Source: JAGNXB01 sp964471595
GTDB lineage: Bacteria > Bacteroidota > Bacteroidia > Chitinophagales > Saprospiraceae
Length of the DNA stretch: 64,000 nt
Direction of reading: 5' to 3'
Assembly: GCA_964471595.1 (NCBI GenBank)
Contig: CAYYGN010000016.1
Coordinates: 1 to 64,000, forward strand
Position 1 is the first letter of the stretch, and each line of letters starts with the position of its first letter. The notes beneath the pieces were generated by a model, which saw only the letters and a list, made by a program, of their open reading frames with translations, was not told the origin of the DNA and made no database searches. The translations under genes were made by a program, and so were the position numbers. This document shows, one piece after another, positions 25,298-32,698 of this stretch.

Positions 25298-25368
25298 GGA
25301 AGGAGCGACCATTCAGCCTCGGGTACACAGCCCGGTACAAGCCGTGTAAAGGCAGGGCCGCTCCTTCC
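25298..25368. terminator. Hairpin between the small membrane protein gene and hmgA
   Basis: GGAAGGAGCG (25298-25307) pairs perfectly with CGCTCCTTCC (25359-25368) around a 51-base loop that itself contains CGGG/CCCG. It lies 13 bases after the stop of the minus-strand gene at 25382 and 121 bases before hmgA. It could be a terminator or an hmgA leader structure. No U-run follows, so termination is uncertain. Confidence 0.4.
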
Positions 25369-25381
25369 TGATCGGTCAGGG

Positions 25382-25801
25382 TCACTTTCCTCTGCCCAGC
25401 ATCCAGGCAGCTACAGCTCCTACCACTGCAGACATGGCACCGTATGCCAGGATATCAACGAGTGCTCCTGTCAAGGTGATAATGTAGCTGGTGGCATAGA
25501 TCATGAAATCAACGGATGCACCGACAAGCAGACCTATTACGGCGCCGGCCTTCGCTCCAGTGGCCGGCAAGGTGATATTGGCCCAGTGACCGAAGATGTA
25601 GGCAAACAGCAATCCGTACAGCAGACAGCCCAGAATCAGGGCCCACCAGATCATTGCGTCATCTGCGCGGTAAACACCGGTTGCGCCACCTGATTGGCCT
25701 TCCATAAAGCCGGACAGCAGCATGCCGTAAACGATCCACCCCAGGAAAAAATACACCACGCCGGACACGACGCCGGCAATCAGAATTTTTGAAGTGCTCA
25801 T
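25382..25801 (-). CDS. Small four-helix membrane protein (DUF1761-like)
   Basis: 139 residues with four predicted transmembrane helices: KILIAGVVSGVVYFFLGWIV, WWALILGCLLYGLLFAYIF, GAKAGAVIGLLVGASVDFMI and VDILAYGAMSAVVGAVAAWM. The layout and glycine-rich helices resemble small DUF1761-type proteins of Bacteroidota, though I cannot verify the family. No catalytic motif is visible and function is unknown. It stands alone between the hmgA operon and an intergenic region. Confidence 0.7.
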   Translation of the reverse strand: MSTSKILIAGVVSGVVYFFLGWIVYGMLLSGFMEGQSGGATGVYRADDAMIWWALILGCLLYGLLFAYIFGHWANITLPATGAKAGAVIGLLVGASVDFMIYATSYIITLTGALVDILAYGAMSAVVGAVAAWMLGRGK

Positions 25802-25932
25802 AGTGTGATGATGGTTTGGTTGCTAGGTAAACTGAAGCGAATGTAATGAGATCTGAGGAATATTTGTCATATAGTGAAATAAATATTCGTGCAGCCTGTG
25901 GCCAGCGGAAGTACGGATGAATCAAGGGGGCA

Positions 25933-26082
25933 TTACGGGAAAAGCGGACAACGGCGACAGGGTCTCCCCTTCAGGTATTTGCGGCAGCATTTCTTCTTCC
26001 GGTGTGCTGGCACAGGGCGTCTGGTTTTGACGGGCCGGGTGTTGCGCCATTTTTCGGCAGCCAATGCAAGGGCAAGCATCAT
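25933..26082 (-). CDS. Candidate small basic Cys-containing protein
   Basis: 49 codons. The N-terminus is LALALAAEKWRNT and the C-terminus is strongly basic with a Cys cluster, KKKCCRKYLKGRPCRRCP (CC-x8-C-x2-C), resembling a small metal-binding or RNA-binding tail. A TACCTTTG -7 box lies only 4 bases upstream of the first ATG, so the transcript would be leaderless or translation starts at the second ATG (26079). Neither neighbour explains it. The evidence is motif plus promoter only; it could be chance. Confidence 0.4.
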   Translation of the reverse strand: MMLALALAAEKWRNTRPVKTRRPVPAHRKKKCCRKYLKGRPCRRCPLFP

Positions 26083-26086
26083 GGGA

Positions 26087-26094
26087 CAAAGGTA
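26087..26094 (-). promoter_or_regulatory. -7 promoter box (TACCTTTG) before the small Cys protein
   Basis: Perfect TAnnTTTG match on the minus strand, facing the candidate gene at 25933-26082. No TTTG box at the standard distance was recognised. Confidence 0.4.
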
Positions 26095-26219
26095 GCCGCC
26101 TTCAGACGGCCTTGCCTCCCTTTTTCTTGAGGGTGAAACACCCGAAAACGCAGGAATCACGTACCCTTCCAAAACCCCCGCCCTTCATCCGGGTTATATA
26201 CCCAGCGCACCTCCTCCGC

Positions 26220-27350
26220 ATGAGACCACTCCTTTTGTCCTGCCTTCTGTTGACCACTCCGATGGTCTTGCCATCCCAGGTATCCCACACCATGGAACAT
26301 GACGGATTGATCCGTTCGTGGATCGTTTACACGCCACCCGGAAATCCTCCTGCAGGGGGATTCCCGGTTATTGTTGCCATGCACGGATTCACCCAAACGG
26401 CCCAGGTGATGATGATGGGCAGTGGCATGAACGCCCTGGCCGACGAGGAAGGATTTCTGGTCGTTTATCCCCAAGGTGTCAATAATGCCTGGAATACCCA
26501 AACCGGACTTCCCGGGGGTTCCGCAGCCGATGACACGGGGTTCATAGGGCGTCTTTTGGATACCCTTCCCGCCTTGTACCCGATTGATACACTGCGGACT
26601 TATGCCTGCGGTTTCTCCAATGGGGGGTATATGACTTACGAATTGGCCTGCCGTCTGGGATCGCGGTTTGCCGCCCTGGGATCCGTGGCGGGCACAATGA
26701 CCATCAACAGTTTTGATGCCTGCCAGCCATCTGTCCCGATGCCCCTGATGCATATCCATGGCACCGCCGACTTTGTGGTCAATATCAATGGCGGTTTCGG
26801 CAGCAAGTCGGCCGGGGAGGTCCTTGCATTCTGGCAGGACCACAACGGTTTGCCTGCGGAGGCCTCTACCCAGATGCTTCCTGACCTGGTCCAGGAAGGC
26901 TCCACCGTAGAAATGAACATCTGGGGACCGGGCCCCGACAGTGTGGAAATCCGGTTTCTACGGATCATCGGGGGAGGCCATACGTGGCCGGGTTATACCG
27001 GGGCATTCGGGATCGGGAATGTCAACCAGGACATACGGGCGGAGGAGATGCTCTGGCAGTTTTTCCGGCGCTTCCGGCGACCTCAATCACCCGTATCTCT
27101 TTTGGAATCCGATCATCCGGCAACTCCGGTTTTCTTCCCCAACCCGGCCACGGATCACATCTTCTTTCCTCCTCCCGCTCCCTATCGGGTCAGGTTGGTC
27201 AACGCCCTTGCCGAGACGATTCTGGAGAGTAACGGCGAGAGCGTTATGGAAGTGGGCCACCTCCCTTCCGGACTGTATTTTCTTTGTTTTTCCGGACCGG
27301 ATGGCAAGGGGAAGGACACCTGGAAGCCTGTCATTCTCCACCACAGGTAA
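26220..27350 (+). CDS. Secreted PHB-depolymerase/feruloyl-esterase-type hydrolase with T9SS-like C-terminus
   Basis: 376 residues from 26220 (signal peptide MRPLLLSCLLLTTPMVLPSQ). The esterase domain (LpqC/PHB depolymerase family) shows VIVAMHGFTQTAQ, the nucleophile elbow CGFSNGGYMT, IHGTADFVVN and the catalytic His in GGGHTWPGY. The last 75 residues (FFPNPATDHIFFPP to GLYFLCFSG) match a type IX secretion sorting domain (PNP start, LPSGLYFL end), so export across the outer membrane is likely. The polymer or ester substrate is unknown. The upstream in-frame extension of 52 codons has no signal-peptide character. Confidence 0.88.
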   Translation: MRPLLLSCLLLTTPMVLPSQVSHTMEHDGLIRSWIVYTPPGNPPAGGFPVIVAMHGFTQTAQVMMMGSGMNALADEEGFLVVYPQGVNNAWNTQTGLPGGSAADDTGFIGRLLDTLPALYPIDTLRTYACGFSNGGYMTYELACRLGSRFAALGSVAGTMTINSFDACQPSVPMPLMHIHGTADFVVNINGGFGSKSAGEVLAFWQDHNGLPAEASTQMLPDLVQEGSTVEMNIWGPGPDSVEIRFLRIIGGGHTWPGYTGAFGIGNVNQDIRAEEMLWQFFRRFRRPQSPVSLLESDHPATPVFFPNPATDHIFFPPPAPYRVRLVNALAETILESNGESVMEVGHLPSGLYFLCFSGPDGKGKDTWKPVILHHR

Positions 27351-27406
27351 GCGCGGGATTATCCAGTCGGATGACTTTTGTCAACATCTGCCTTTTTGGA
27401 AATCCA

Positions 27407-27414
27407 TAGTTTTG
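27407..27414 (+). promoter_or_regulatory. -7 promoter box (TAGTTTTG) for the baeRF gene
   Basis: TAGTTTTG matches TAnnTTTG and lies 52 bases before the start codon at 27467. TTTG words occur upstream but at spacings of 8 and 26 bases, not 20. Confidence 0.35.
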
Positions 27415-27466
27415 TGCACCGGTTTCGTGAAGACGTGGCCGGTCATTACCCATAAAATTCTTCGAC

Positions 27467-28543
27467 ATGCTGATTGACCAGATATCCCGCCTGGCCGCCG
27501 AAAAAGGCGCGCCGTGCATCACCATTTCCCTCAATACACACCGGACCCACCCCGACAATCTGCAGGACGCCATCACGTTGAAAAACCTGGTCAAGGAAGC
27601 CGAAAGCCGCGTGTTGGCCGGCTATGACAAACGGGCGGTCCAGCCCTTGCTCCAACGGCTCCAATCCATTCCTGACAAAGTGGATGCCAACCACAATCTG
27701 GATAGCCTTCACCTCTTTTTGTCCAACGATACCGAAGAGGTTGTGCGTTCGCCATTCCGAACCACTGACGCCAGGATACAGATCCATGAACACTTTGCCG
27801 TCAGACCCCTCATCAAAGCTTACACCCGTACCCAGAGCTACCTGATCATGGTGTTGGGCCAGGCCGGTGTGCAGCTTTACGAGGCCGAGAATGATGCCAT
27901 CCAGACCGAGATCCGCAACGGGGATTTCCCCTTCGGGGAGAATACCAATGTGATTACCGACCGCGAGAAAAGGAGCGATGCCAAGAAGCTCGACGAGATG
28001 GTCAGAGAGTATTTCAACGTCGTGGACAAAGCCCTTGTCAAAGTGGTCAACGAGACAGGACTTCCCTGTGTCGTGGTATCCACCCAGGACAATTGGGACC
28101 GCCTGCAACAGGTAGCCGACCGGCCTGCCGTATATCAGGGCCATGTCGCCATTGATTACAACCATATGGCCCCGCATCAGATCGCCGAGGACACGTATTC
28201 CTTCATGCGCCTCCAAATGAGTCAGCAAAGAGCCCGGCTCATTGAAGAAGTCCGGTACGCCGTAGGCCAGAGCAAGGTGATCACAGATCTGAACGAGATT
28301 TATCGGGCGGCCTTGGAAGGCAGGGGCGATCTGTTGCTGGTGCACGAGGATTACGCCCAACCTGTCCTCATGCAGGGAGAGACGGAGTTTACCCCGGTGG
28401 ACGATCCTCAGCAGAGCGGCGTGGTGGACGATATCGTCAGCGACATCGCCTGGAATGTGTTGCTCCGCAAGGGAAGGGTGGTCTTTACGCGGCAGGAAGG
28501 GTTGCAGGATTTCGGACACATTGCCCTGAAGGTGCGTTATTGA
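27467..28543 (+). CDS. Bacterial eRF1-like (baeRF3-type) protein
   Basis: 358 residues, cytosolic, no signal peptide or membrane segment. The layout (N-terminal ITISLNTHRTHPDNLQDAIT, central LIMVLGQAGVQLYEAEND and C-terminal GRVVFTRQEGLQDFGHIALK) matches the bacterial archaeo-eukaryotic release-factor-like families (baeRF), which resemble eRF1/Pelota domains and were proposed to act on stalled ribosomes. No GGQ peptidyl-hydrolase motif is visible. The biochemical role of the family is not established. Monocistronic by position. Confidence 0.7.
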   Translation: MLIDQISRLAAEKGAPCITISLNTHRTHPDNLQDAITLKNLVKEAESRVLAGYDKRAVQPLLQRLQSIPDKVDANHNLDSLHLFLSNDTEEVVRSPFRTTDARIQIHEHFAVRPLIKAYTRTQSYLIMVLGQAGVQLYEAENDAIQTEIRNGDFPFGENTNVITDREKRSDAKKLDEMVREYFNVVDKALVKVVNETGLPCVVVSTQDNWDRLQQVADRPAVYQGHVAIDYNHMAPHQIAEDTYSFMRLQMSQQRARLIEEVRYAVGQSKVITDLNEIYRAALEGRGDLLLVHEDYAQPVLMQGETEFTPVDDPQQSGVVDDIVSDIAWNVLLRKGRVVFTRQEGLQDFGHIALKVRY

Positions 28544-28760
28544 ATGCTGTGTTTCCTGTTGCCTACATACAGGGCTTCGGCATGAAAGTCAGGCACTTCC
28601 GTAGTCATGTGGATCCGGTCGAATGACGGTGGCTTCTTATCTCAACCGGCCATAAAGAGCAATCCGTACGCTTTGATCTCGTCGATGGGTGGATTGGCAT
28701 TTTCAGAAGGACGCGGTGGTTTATGTTTCCGGGATGGGATCCGTATTTGATCCGGCAGAT

Positions 28761-29660
28761 TTATTTGTTCAACCACTTCAATGCCATTGCATTGTGCCCG
28801 GGTTCCCAAATGAGTCGCAGAAAAATACTGAAGCGTTGATTTTCCCGTTGCACCGGAATGCCGCCGACAATTCCCAGCATGAGGGACTCTGAAATTCCCA
28901 ATCTCATCTGAGGTCTCACGGTCATGTCAAAATCAGAGTCATACAGGTATTTGTTGATTTCAACGCCTATAAAATTACGTGTGCCGGTCACCATATAATG
29001 AAGGCTCGAGTGCCATTCATAGGTTAAATTGAAGTCTTTATGCATGAAGGATTGTTCAATGGAAGGTCCTGTGTAAATCAACGTATGCCAGTTTTGTCCC
29101 CATCGTTTGGCGGCTACCAGAAAGGGATTGTAAAGTTGACCTTTGAACAAAGGACTTCCGAATTCTCGGAAAGACGAAAACTCGAATTCATGAATGTATC
29201 CCAATGCCATTGATGTCTGGAGGGATTCTGAGACCAAAAAAGTCCACTGTGTTGCCATTTTCAAACTTTCGAGACTGCCGGAAGGAATGCTGTCCTGCTG
29301 CACTCCGGTTTGAGGCGTATAGAATTTGAACGGAAGTTCGATTTCCAGCCCGAGCCGATCAATGGGCGCCCATTCATATTCAACCAGTGCTTCGTAGGCA
29401 TCAAATTGCAGATTGTCGGTCAATCCGACACCGATGTTCCATTCTTTTTCACCCTTTCTGGCTCCCAGGTCTCGAATGAGATCAATGTACAGCGGCTCGG
29501 CATGCAAGTTTTTACCAGGGCGTAACTGGGACTCCACCTCGAAAATATACATGCTGTCCAATTCACTACGACTGGGGGGCACGGGTTCCTGCGACCAACC
29601 GGGCAAGGTGCACCACACCCAAATCAATAATCCGAACCAAACCGAATTTTTCTTCATCAT
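28761..29660 (-). CDS. Outer-membrane beta-barrel-like protein of unknown function
   Basis: 299 residues. Signal peptide starts at the MM pair (29660/29657): KKNSVWFGLLIWVWCTLPGW, cut near SQEP. A conserved-looking N-terminal block, HAEPLYIDLIRDLGARKGEK, follows. Thereafter alternating aromatic/polar strands (WNIGVGLTDN, YEWAPIDRLGLEIELPFKFY, RPQMRLGISESLMLGIVGG) indicate a small outer-membrane barrel. No enzyme motif is present. It is slightly lower in GC than its neighbours. The 217 bases downstream (28544-28760) contain no gene I can support. Confidence 0.7.
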   Translation of the reverse strand: MMKKNSVWFGLLIWVWCTLPGWSQEPVPPSRSELDSMYIFEVESQLRPGKNLHAEPLYIDLIRDLGARKGEKEWNIGVGLTDNLQFDAYEALVEYEWAPIDRLGLEIELPFKFYTPQTGVQQDSIPSGSLESLKMATQWTFLVSESLQTSMALGYIHEFEFSSFREFGSPLFKGQLYNPFLVAAKRWGQNWHTLIYTGPSIEQSFMHKDFNLTYEWHSSLHYMVTGTRNFIGVEINKYLYDSDFDMTVRPQMRLGISESLMLGIVGGIPVQRENQRFSIFLRLIWEPGHNAMALKWLNK

Positions 29661-29767
29661 CCTTCTTTCCATGGCATGAGACATTCAACGACTGATTGGC
29701 ATGGGCATGATGTAACCCATCGGTTTCTAATTTGATTCTAATTCCACGAGTCGGTACGTGAATCCTT

Positions 29768-29775
29768 TATCTTCG
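29768..29775 (+). promoter_or_regulatory. -7-like box (TATCTTCG) for the RNA helicase
   Basis: TATCTTCG differs from TAnnTTTG at one base and lies 16 bases before the helicase start. The same variant occurs upstream of the exonuclease III gene at 49092. Confidence 0.3.
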
Positions 29776-29791
29776 CCCGCTTGCCAGTCCT

Positions 29792-31123
29792 ATGCCGATG
29801 ACCACTTTTTCCGACATGAATCTGTCGAAGCCGCTGCTCCAGGGGTTGGAGGCTTTGGGTTTGACCCATCCAACTCTCATCCAGCAAGAGGTGTTTCCGG
29901 TGGCCATGTCTGGCCGGGATGTGGCCGGCATCGCCCGAACGGGCACAGGAAAGACCTTGGCGTATTTGCTGCCTTGCCTACGCCAATGGACCTTCCAACG
30001 CGACGGAAATCCCCAGATATTGATCCTGGTCCCTACCCGCGAGCTCGTCGAACAGGTTGCTGCCGTCGCCAGATCCCTGTCTGCCTTCATGTCCGTTCGT
30101 ATCGCCGCCATTTATGGCGGGGTCAGTATGGTGCGTCAAGCCGGCGAGATCGCGGATGGATGTGATGTGGTCATTGCCACTCCGGGCCGCCTTTTGGATT
30201 TTGTCCTCAAAGGGACACTCAAGCTCAAGGCGATTCGCCGGGTGGTCCTGGACGAAGTGGACGAGATGCTGGCACTGGGCCTGCACCACCAGGTGGTCCA
30301 GATTCTCGAACTCCTGCCACCACGACGGCAGCACCTGATGTTTTCGGCCACTCTCGACCCGGATGCCGGGCAGTTGATCCGCCAATATTTTCGCGACCCG
30401 GTCCGGATTTATGGGGAGGAAGGGCCGCCGGCCAAAATTGCGATTCATGGGTGGGCGGTACCCAATTTCCACACCAAAGCCAATATGTTGCTTTACCTGT
30501 TGCAGTCGCGACCGGAAATGAGCAAGGTTCTCGTGTTTGTGTCCACCAGAAAACAGGCAGACCTTCTGGCCCATTTGATTTCCCCCCATGTTGAAGAGCC
30601 ACCGGTCGTGCTCCATGCTTCCAAAGCCCAGCAACAAAGGTTTCAAAGCCTGGCCCGTTTCGAGGATGGATCTGCAAGATGGATGATCGCTACGGATATC
30701 GCCGCCAGAGGGATCGATTTTCAACGGGTGACCCATGTGGTCAGTCTGCAGTTGCCGGATGAGCCGGAGTCCTTTATCCACAGGATGGGGCGCACCGGCA
30801 GGGCCGGCGCGGAAGGCGAGGCCATCGTGCTCGTGTCCGATGGGGAATGGGATGCACTGGCCGCTCTGGAAGACCTGCTCGGCGAAAAAATTCCTCTGGC
30901 GCTGCTCCCCCCGGAAGTGGACATATCCGGGCAGCTTTTACGCGAAGAAAAGCCGGTCATTGCGATGAAATCTCCTCCGGTTCGCGGAGTGGACGCTGCC
31001 GGGGGTGGTGCCTTTCATATCAAAAAGGCCAAAAACACCAAAGTCAACCAACCCAACCCCTGGAAGAATAAAATGAAGGCCAAATACGGTAAACCCAAAA
31101 CCAGGGGGCAGAAGAAAAAGTAA
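29792..31123 (+). CDS. DEAD-box-family ATP-dependent RNA helicase (DEVD variant)
   Basis: 443 residues. Two RecA-like domains with Q motif, motif I ARTGTGKT, motif Ia VPTRELVEQ, motif II LDEVDEML (D154-E-V-D157 in place of DEAD), motif III SAT and motif VI HRMGRTGRAG. The C-terminal tail, from about residue 395, is basic and lysine-rich (NPWKNKMKAKYGKPKTRGQK), suited to RNA binding. It probably remodels structured RNA or ribosome-assembly intermediates. DEVD preserves the catalytic residues and is a rarer but known variation. Alternative start: Met at 29798 or 29816. Confidence 0.92.
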   Translation: MPMTTFSDMNLSKPLLQGLEALGLTHPTLIQQEVFPVAMSGRDVAGIARTGTGKTLAYLLPCLRQWTFQRDGNPQILILVPTRELVEQVAAVARSLSAFMSVRIAAIYGGVSMVRQAGEIADGCDVVIATPGRLLDFVLKGTLKLKAIRRVVLDEVDEMLALGLHHQVVQILELLPPRRQHLMFSATLDPDAGQLIRQYFRDPVRIYGEEGPPAKIAIHGWAVPNFHTKANMLLYLLQSRPEMSKVLVFVSTRKQADLLAHLISPHVEEPPVVLHASKAQQQRFQSLARFEDGSARWMIATDIAARGIDFQRVTHVVSLQLPDEPESFIHRMGRTGRAGAEGEAIVLVSDGEWDALAALEDLLGEKIPLALLPPEVDISGQLLREEKPVIAMKSPPVRGVDAAGGGAFHIKKAKNTKVNQPNPWKNKMKAKYGKPKTRGQKKK

Positions 31124-31129
31124 TCAGGG

Positions 31130-31609
31130 CTAACCGGTCGTCCGCCTGTTACCCGAATCTTCAATGCGCAGCCGGAAGGCGCCTATGCCCATGATCGTGT
31201 CTGTGCGCATCCATGGTTCAAGCCTGAGGGTGTGTAGACCCGTTGTCCGGAAGTAGGCCTTTTCCTGGATGGGAATGGTCAATTGGCAGCGTGAACGGCC
31301 GCAGTCCCCGTGCCACAGACCGGATGGAGACTGGAGGTCGAGACTGACGATCTGTTGGGTGGAAGTGCCATCCGGAAAACCCGTGTGAAAACGCACATAG
31401 CAGTTCTGGTATTTGTAATCGCGTTGATGGTCCACGGTGAGCAACAAGCGGTAGATCACCATCGTGTCGGGAATGTCAAACGACCAGGTCAGGGTGTCGC
31501 TGGCCGCCCATCCGCTGGCCGGAAGGGCCTTTTCCTCATCGACCAGGACGGGGTCCCCACAGGAGGCGATGATGACCAATGTCCACAGCAGGAGAAAGAA
31601 ACGTTCCAT
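31130..31609 (-). CDS. gldH: Gliding motility lipoprotein GldH
   Basis: 159 residues from 31609. Lipoprotein signal peptide with lipobox ending at Cys (LLLWTLVIIASCGD). The body fits GldH: a strand-rich domain with DTLTWSFDIPDT, YQNCYVRFHTGFPDG and SGLWHGDCGRSRCQLTIPI. GldH is associated with gliding motility and type IX secretion in Bacteroidota, although its exact job is unresolved and many non-gliding species carry it. The secreted esterase at 26220 with a type IX-like tail supports an active system. Its 3' end is 6 bases from the convergent helicase. Confidence 0.85.
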   Translation of the reverse strand: MERFFLLLWTLVIIASCGDPVLVDEEKALPASGWAASDTLTWSFDIPDTMVIYRLLLTVDHQRDYKYQNCYVRFHTGFPDGTSTQQIVSLDLQSPSGLWHGDCGRSRCQLTIPIQEKAYFRTTGLHTLRLEPWMRTDTIMGIGAFRLRIEDSGNRRTTG

Positions 31610-31613
31610 GAAG

Positions 31614-31621
31614 CAAAGGTA
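31614..31621 (-). promoter_or_regulatory. -7 promoter box (TACCTTTG) for gldH
   Basis: Perfect TAnnTTTG match only 4 bases before the gldH ATG. Because the signal peptide fixes the start, the transcript would have no or a nearly zero-length leader. Confidence 0.5.
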
Positions 31622-31686
31622 AGCCGGCCTCAATGACCGGGTGATGATGCCTATCCTGATTTCACCGTAAATGGGAGAATCGCGGA

Positions 31687-32523
31687 TCAGATCTTGTCTT
31701 TCCGGGCATCAGCGGAATCGCCGGCTTCCTTTCTCAGATAGGCCAACCAGTAAACGCCGGCGACGAGGAGGGTGCCTCCCAGGATGTTTCCCGCCGTGAC
31801 CCAGAACAGGTTGAGCCATGCGGATTGACCGGAGATGATCCCTGCAGGATCCAGCGCCATGGCGTACGGGAGGAAAAACCAGTTGGCCACGGAATGTTCG
31901 AATCCCATGGCTACAAACGCACTGATGGGAAGGAGGATGGCCAAAATCTTGTCCGTAACGGTCCTCCCACCCATGGCCAGCCAAACCGCCAGGCAGACCA
32001 ATGCGTTGCACAAAATGCCACGGATCAGCGCGATGATTGCCGGCAAGGCTGTTTTGGCTTCGGCGATGGCGATCGCCGTTTCCCCAACCTGACCGCCCAT
32101 GAGGGCGTCCGTGTCAGCGGCTGCGGCAAGGAGCACCGTGCCCAGGCATCCGGCGACATTGCCCACATATACAAGGGTCCAGTGACGGACCACATCGAAC
32201 GTGCTGATGCTGCCTGTCGCCCAGGCCATGGCCATCAGATTGTTGCCGGTAAAAAGTTCGGCGCCGCCAACGACAACCAGGATCAGTCCCAGACAAAAAC
32301 CCAACCCACCGGCCAACCGGACAAGGCCGGTTATCTCTTCTTGGCCGGAGATCAACACGGTATAGAACAATGCACCCAGTGAAATATAGGCTCCGGCCAG
32401 GACGGACAACAAAAGGATGGTCAGGAATGGAGCTTTGACTTTGGCAACTCCGAGACCGGAAACCCTTGCGGCAATCTCCTCAGGCCGGTAGGCTTCGCCG
32501 TAAAGAGACGGAGAGGGTTCCAT
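31687..32523 (-). CDS. Formate/nitrite transporter family (FocA/NirC) channel
   Basis: 278 residues with six transmembrane helices and an N-terminal cytoplasmic helix. The family signatures GGAELFTGNN (after TM2) and FEHSVANWFFLP (TM5 loop) are both present; the latter holds the conserved pore His. FNT proteins are pentameric channels that move formate, nitrite, hydrosulfide or lactate with protons. Sequence alone does not separate these substrates, and no formate lyase, nitrite reductase or sulfite gene is nearby. A TACATTTG box at 32539-32546 is its probable promoter. Confidence 0.9.
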   Translation of the reverse strand: MEPSPSLYGEAYRPEEIAARVSGLGVAKVKAPFLTILLLSVLAGAYISLGALFYTVLISGQEEITGLVRLAGGLGFCLGLILVVVGGAELFTGNNLMAMAWATGSISTFDVVRHWTLVYVGNVAGCLGTVLLAAAADTDALMGGQVGETAIAIAEAKTALPAIIALIRGILCNALVCLAVWLAMGGRTVTDKILAILLPISAFVAMGFEHSVANWFFLPYAMALDPAGIISGQSAWLNLFWVTAGNILGGTLLVAGVYWLAYLRKEAGDSADARKDKI

Positions 32524-32538
32524 GGACGGTATTTGTCA

Positions 32539-32546
32539 CAAATGTA
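32539..32546 (-). promoter_or_regulatory. -7 promoter box (TACATTTG) for the FNT channel
   Basis: Matches TAnnTTTG on the minus strand, 15 bases before the start codon at 32523. No TTTG at the standard upstream distance. Confidence 0.45.
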
Positions 32547-32698
32547 CCATGCCATGGCCGGAAAATCCGGATAATGGACCCACTGCCCGGGGATAATGCC
32601 GACAGTGCCGGATAAATGGTCTTCACCTCCATTCCACCTACGGCCCTGCAATCAGCATAATCCTGTCCTTGCCCGGTGCAGGAAGGCTTTCAGTAGGT

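Larger units (their letters stand above)
25802..26219. other. 418-base intergenic region with a candidate small gene
   Basis: The left part (25802-25900) is AT-rich and shows no motif. The middle holds a candidate minus-strand small gene (25933-26082) with a -7 box. The right part has three small hairpins, GCCG/CGGC (26095-26110), CCCT/AGGG (26118-26133) and GGGTG-AAA-CACCC (26131-26143), ahead of the esterase start at 26220. Confidence 0.5.

Noticed and set aside
28544..28760. Possible tRNA or small RNA gene in the gap after the baeRF gene
   Set aside because: No cloverleaf, GTTC T-loop sequence or CCA end was found, and there is no strong hairpin.
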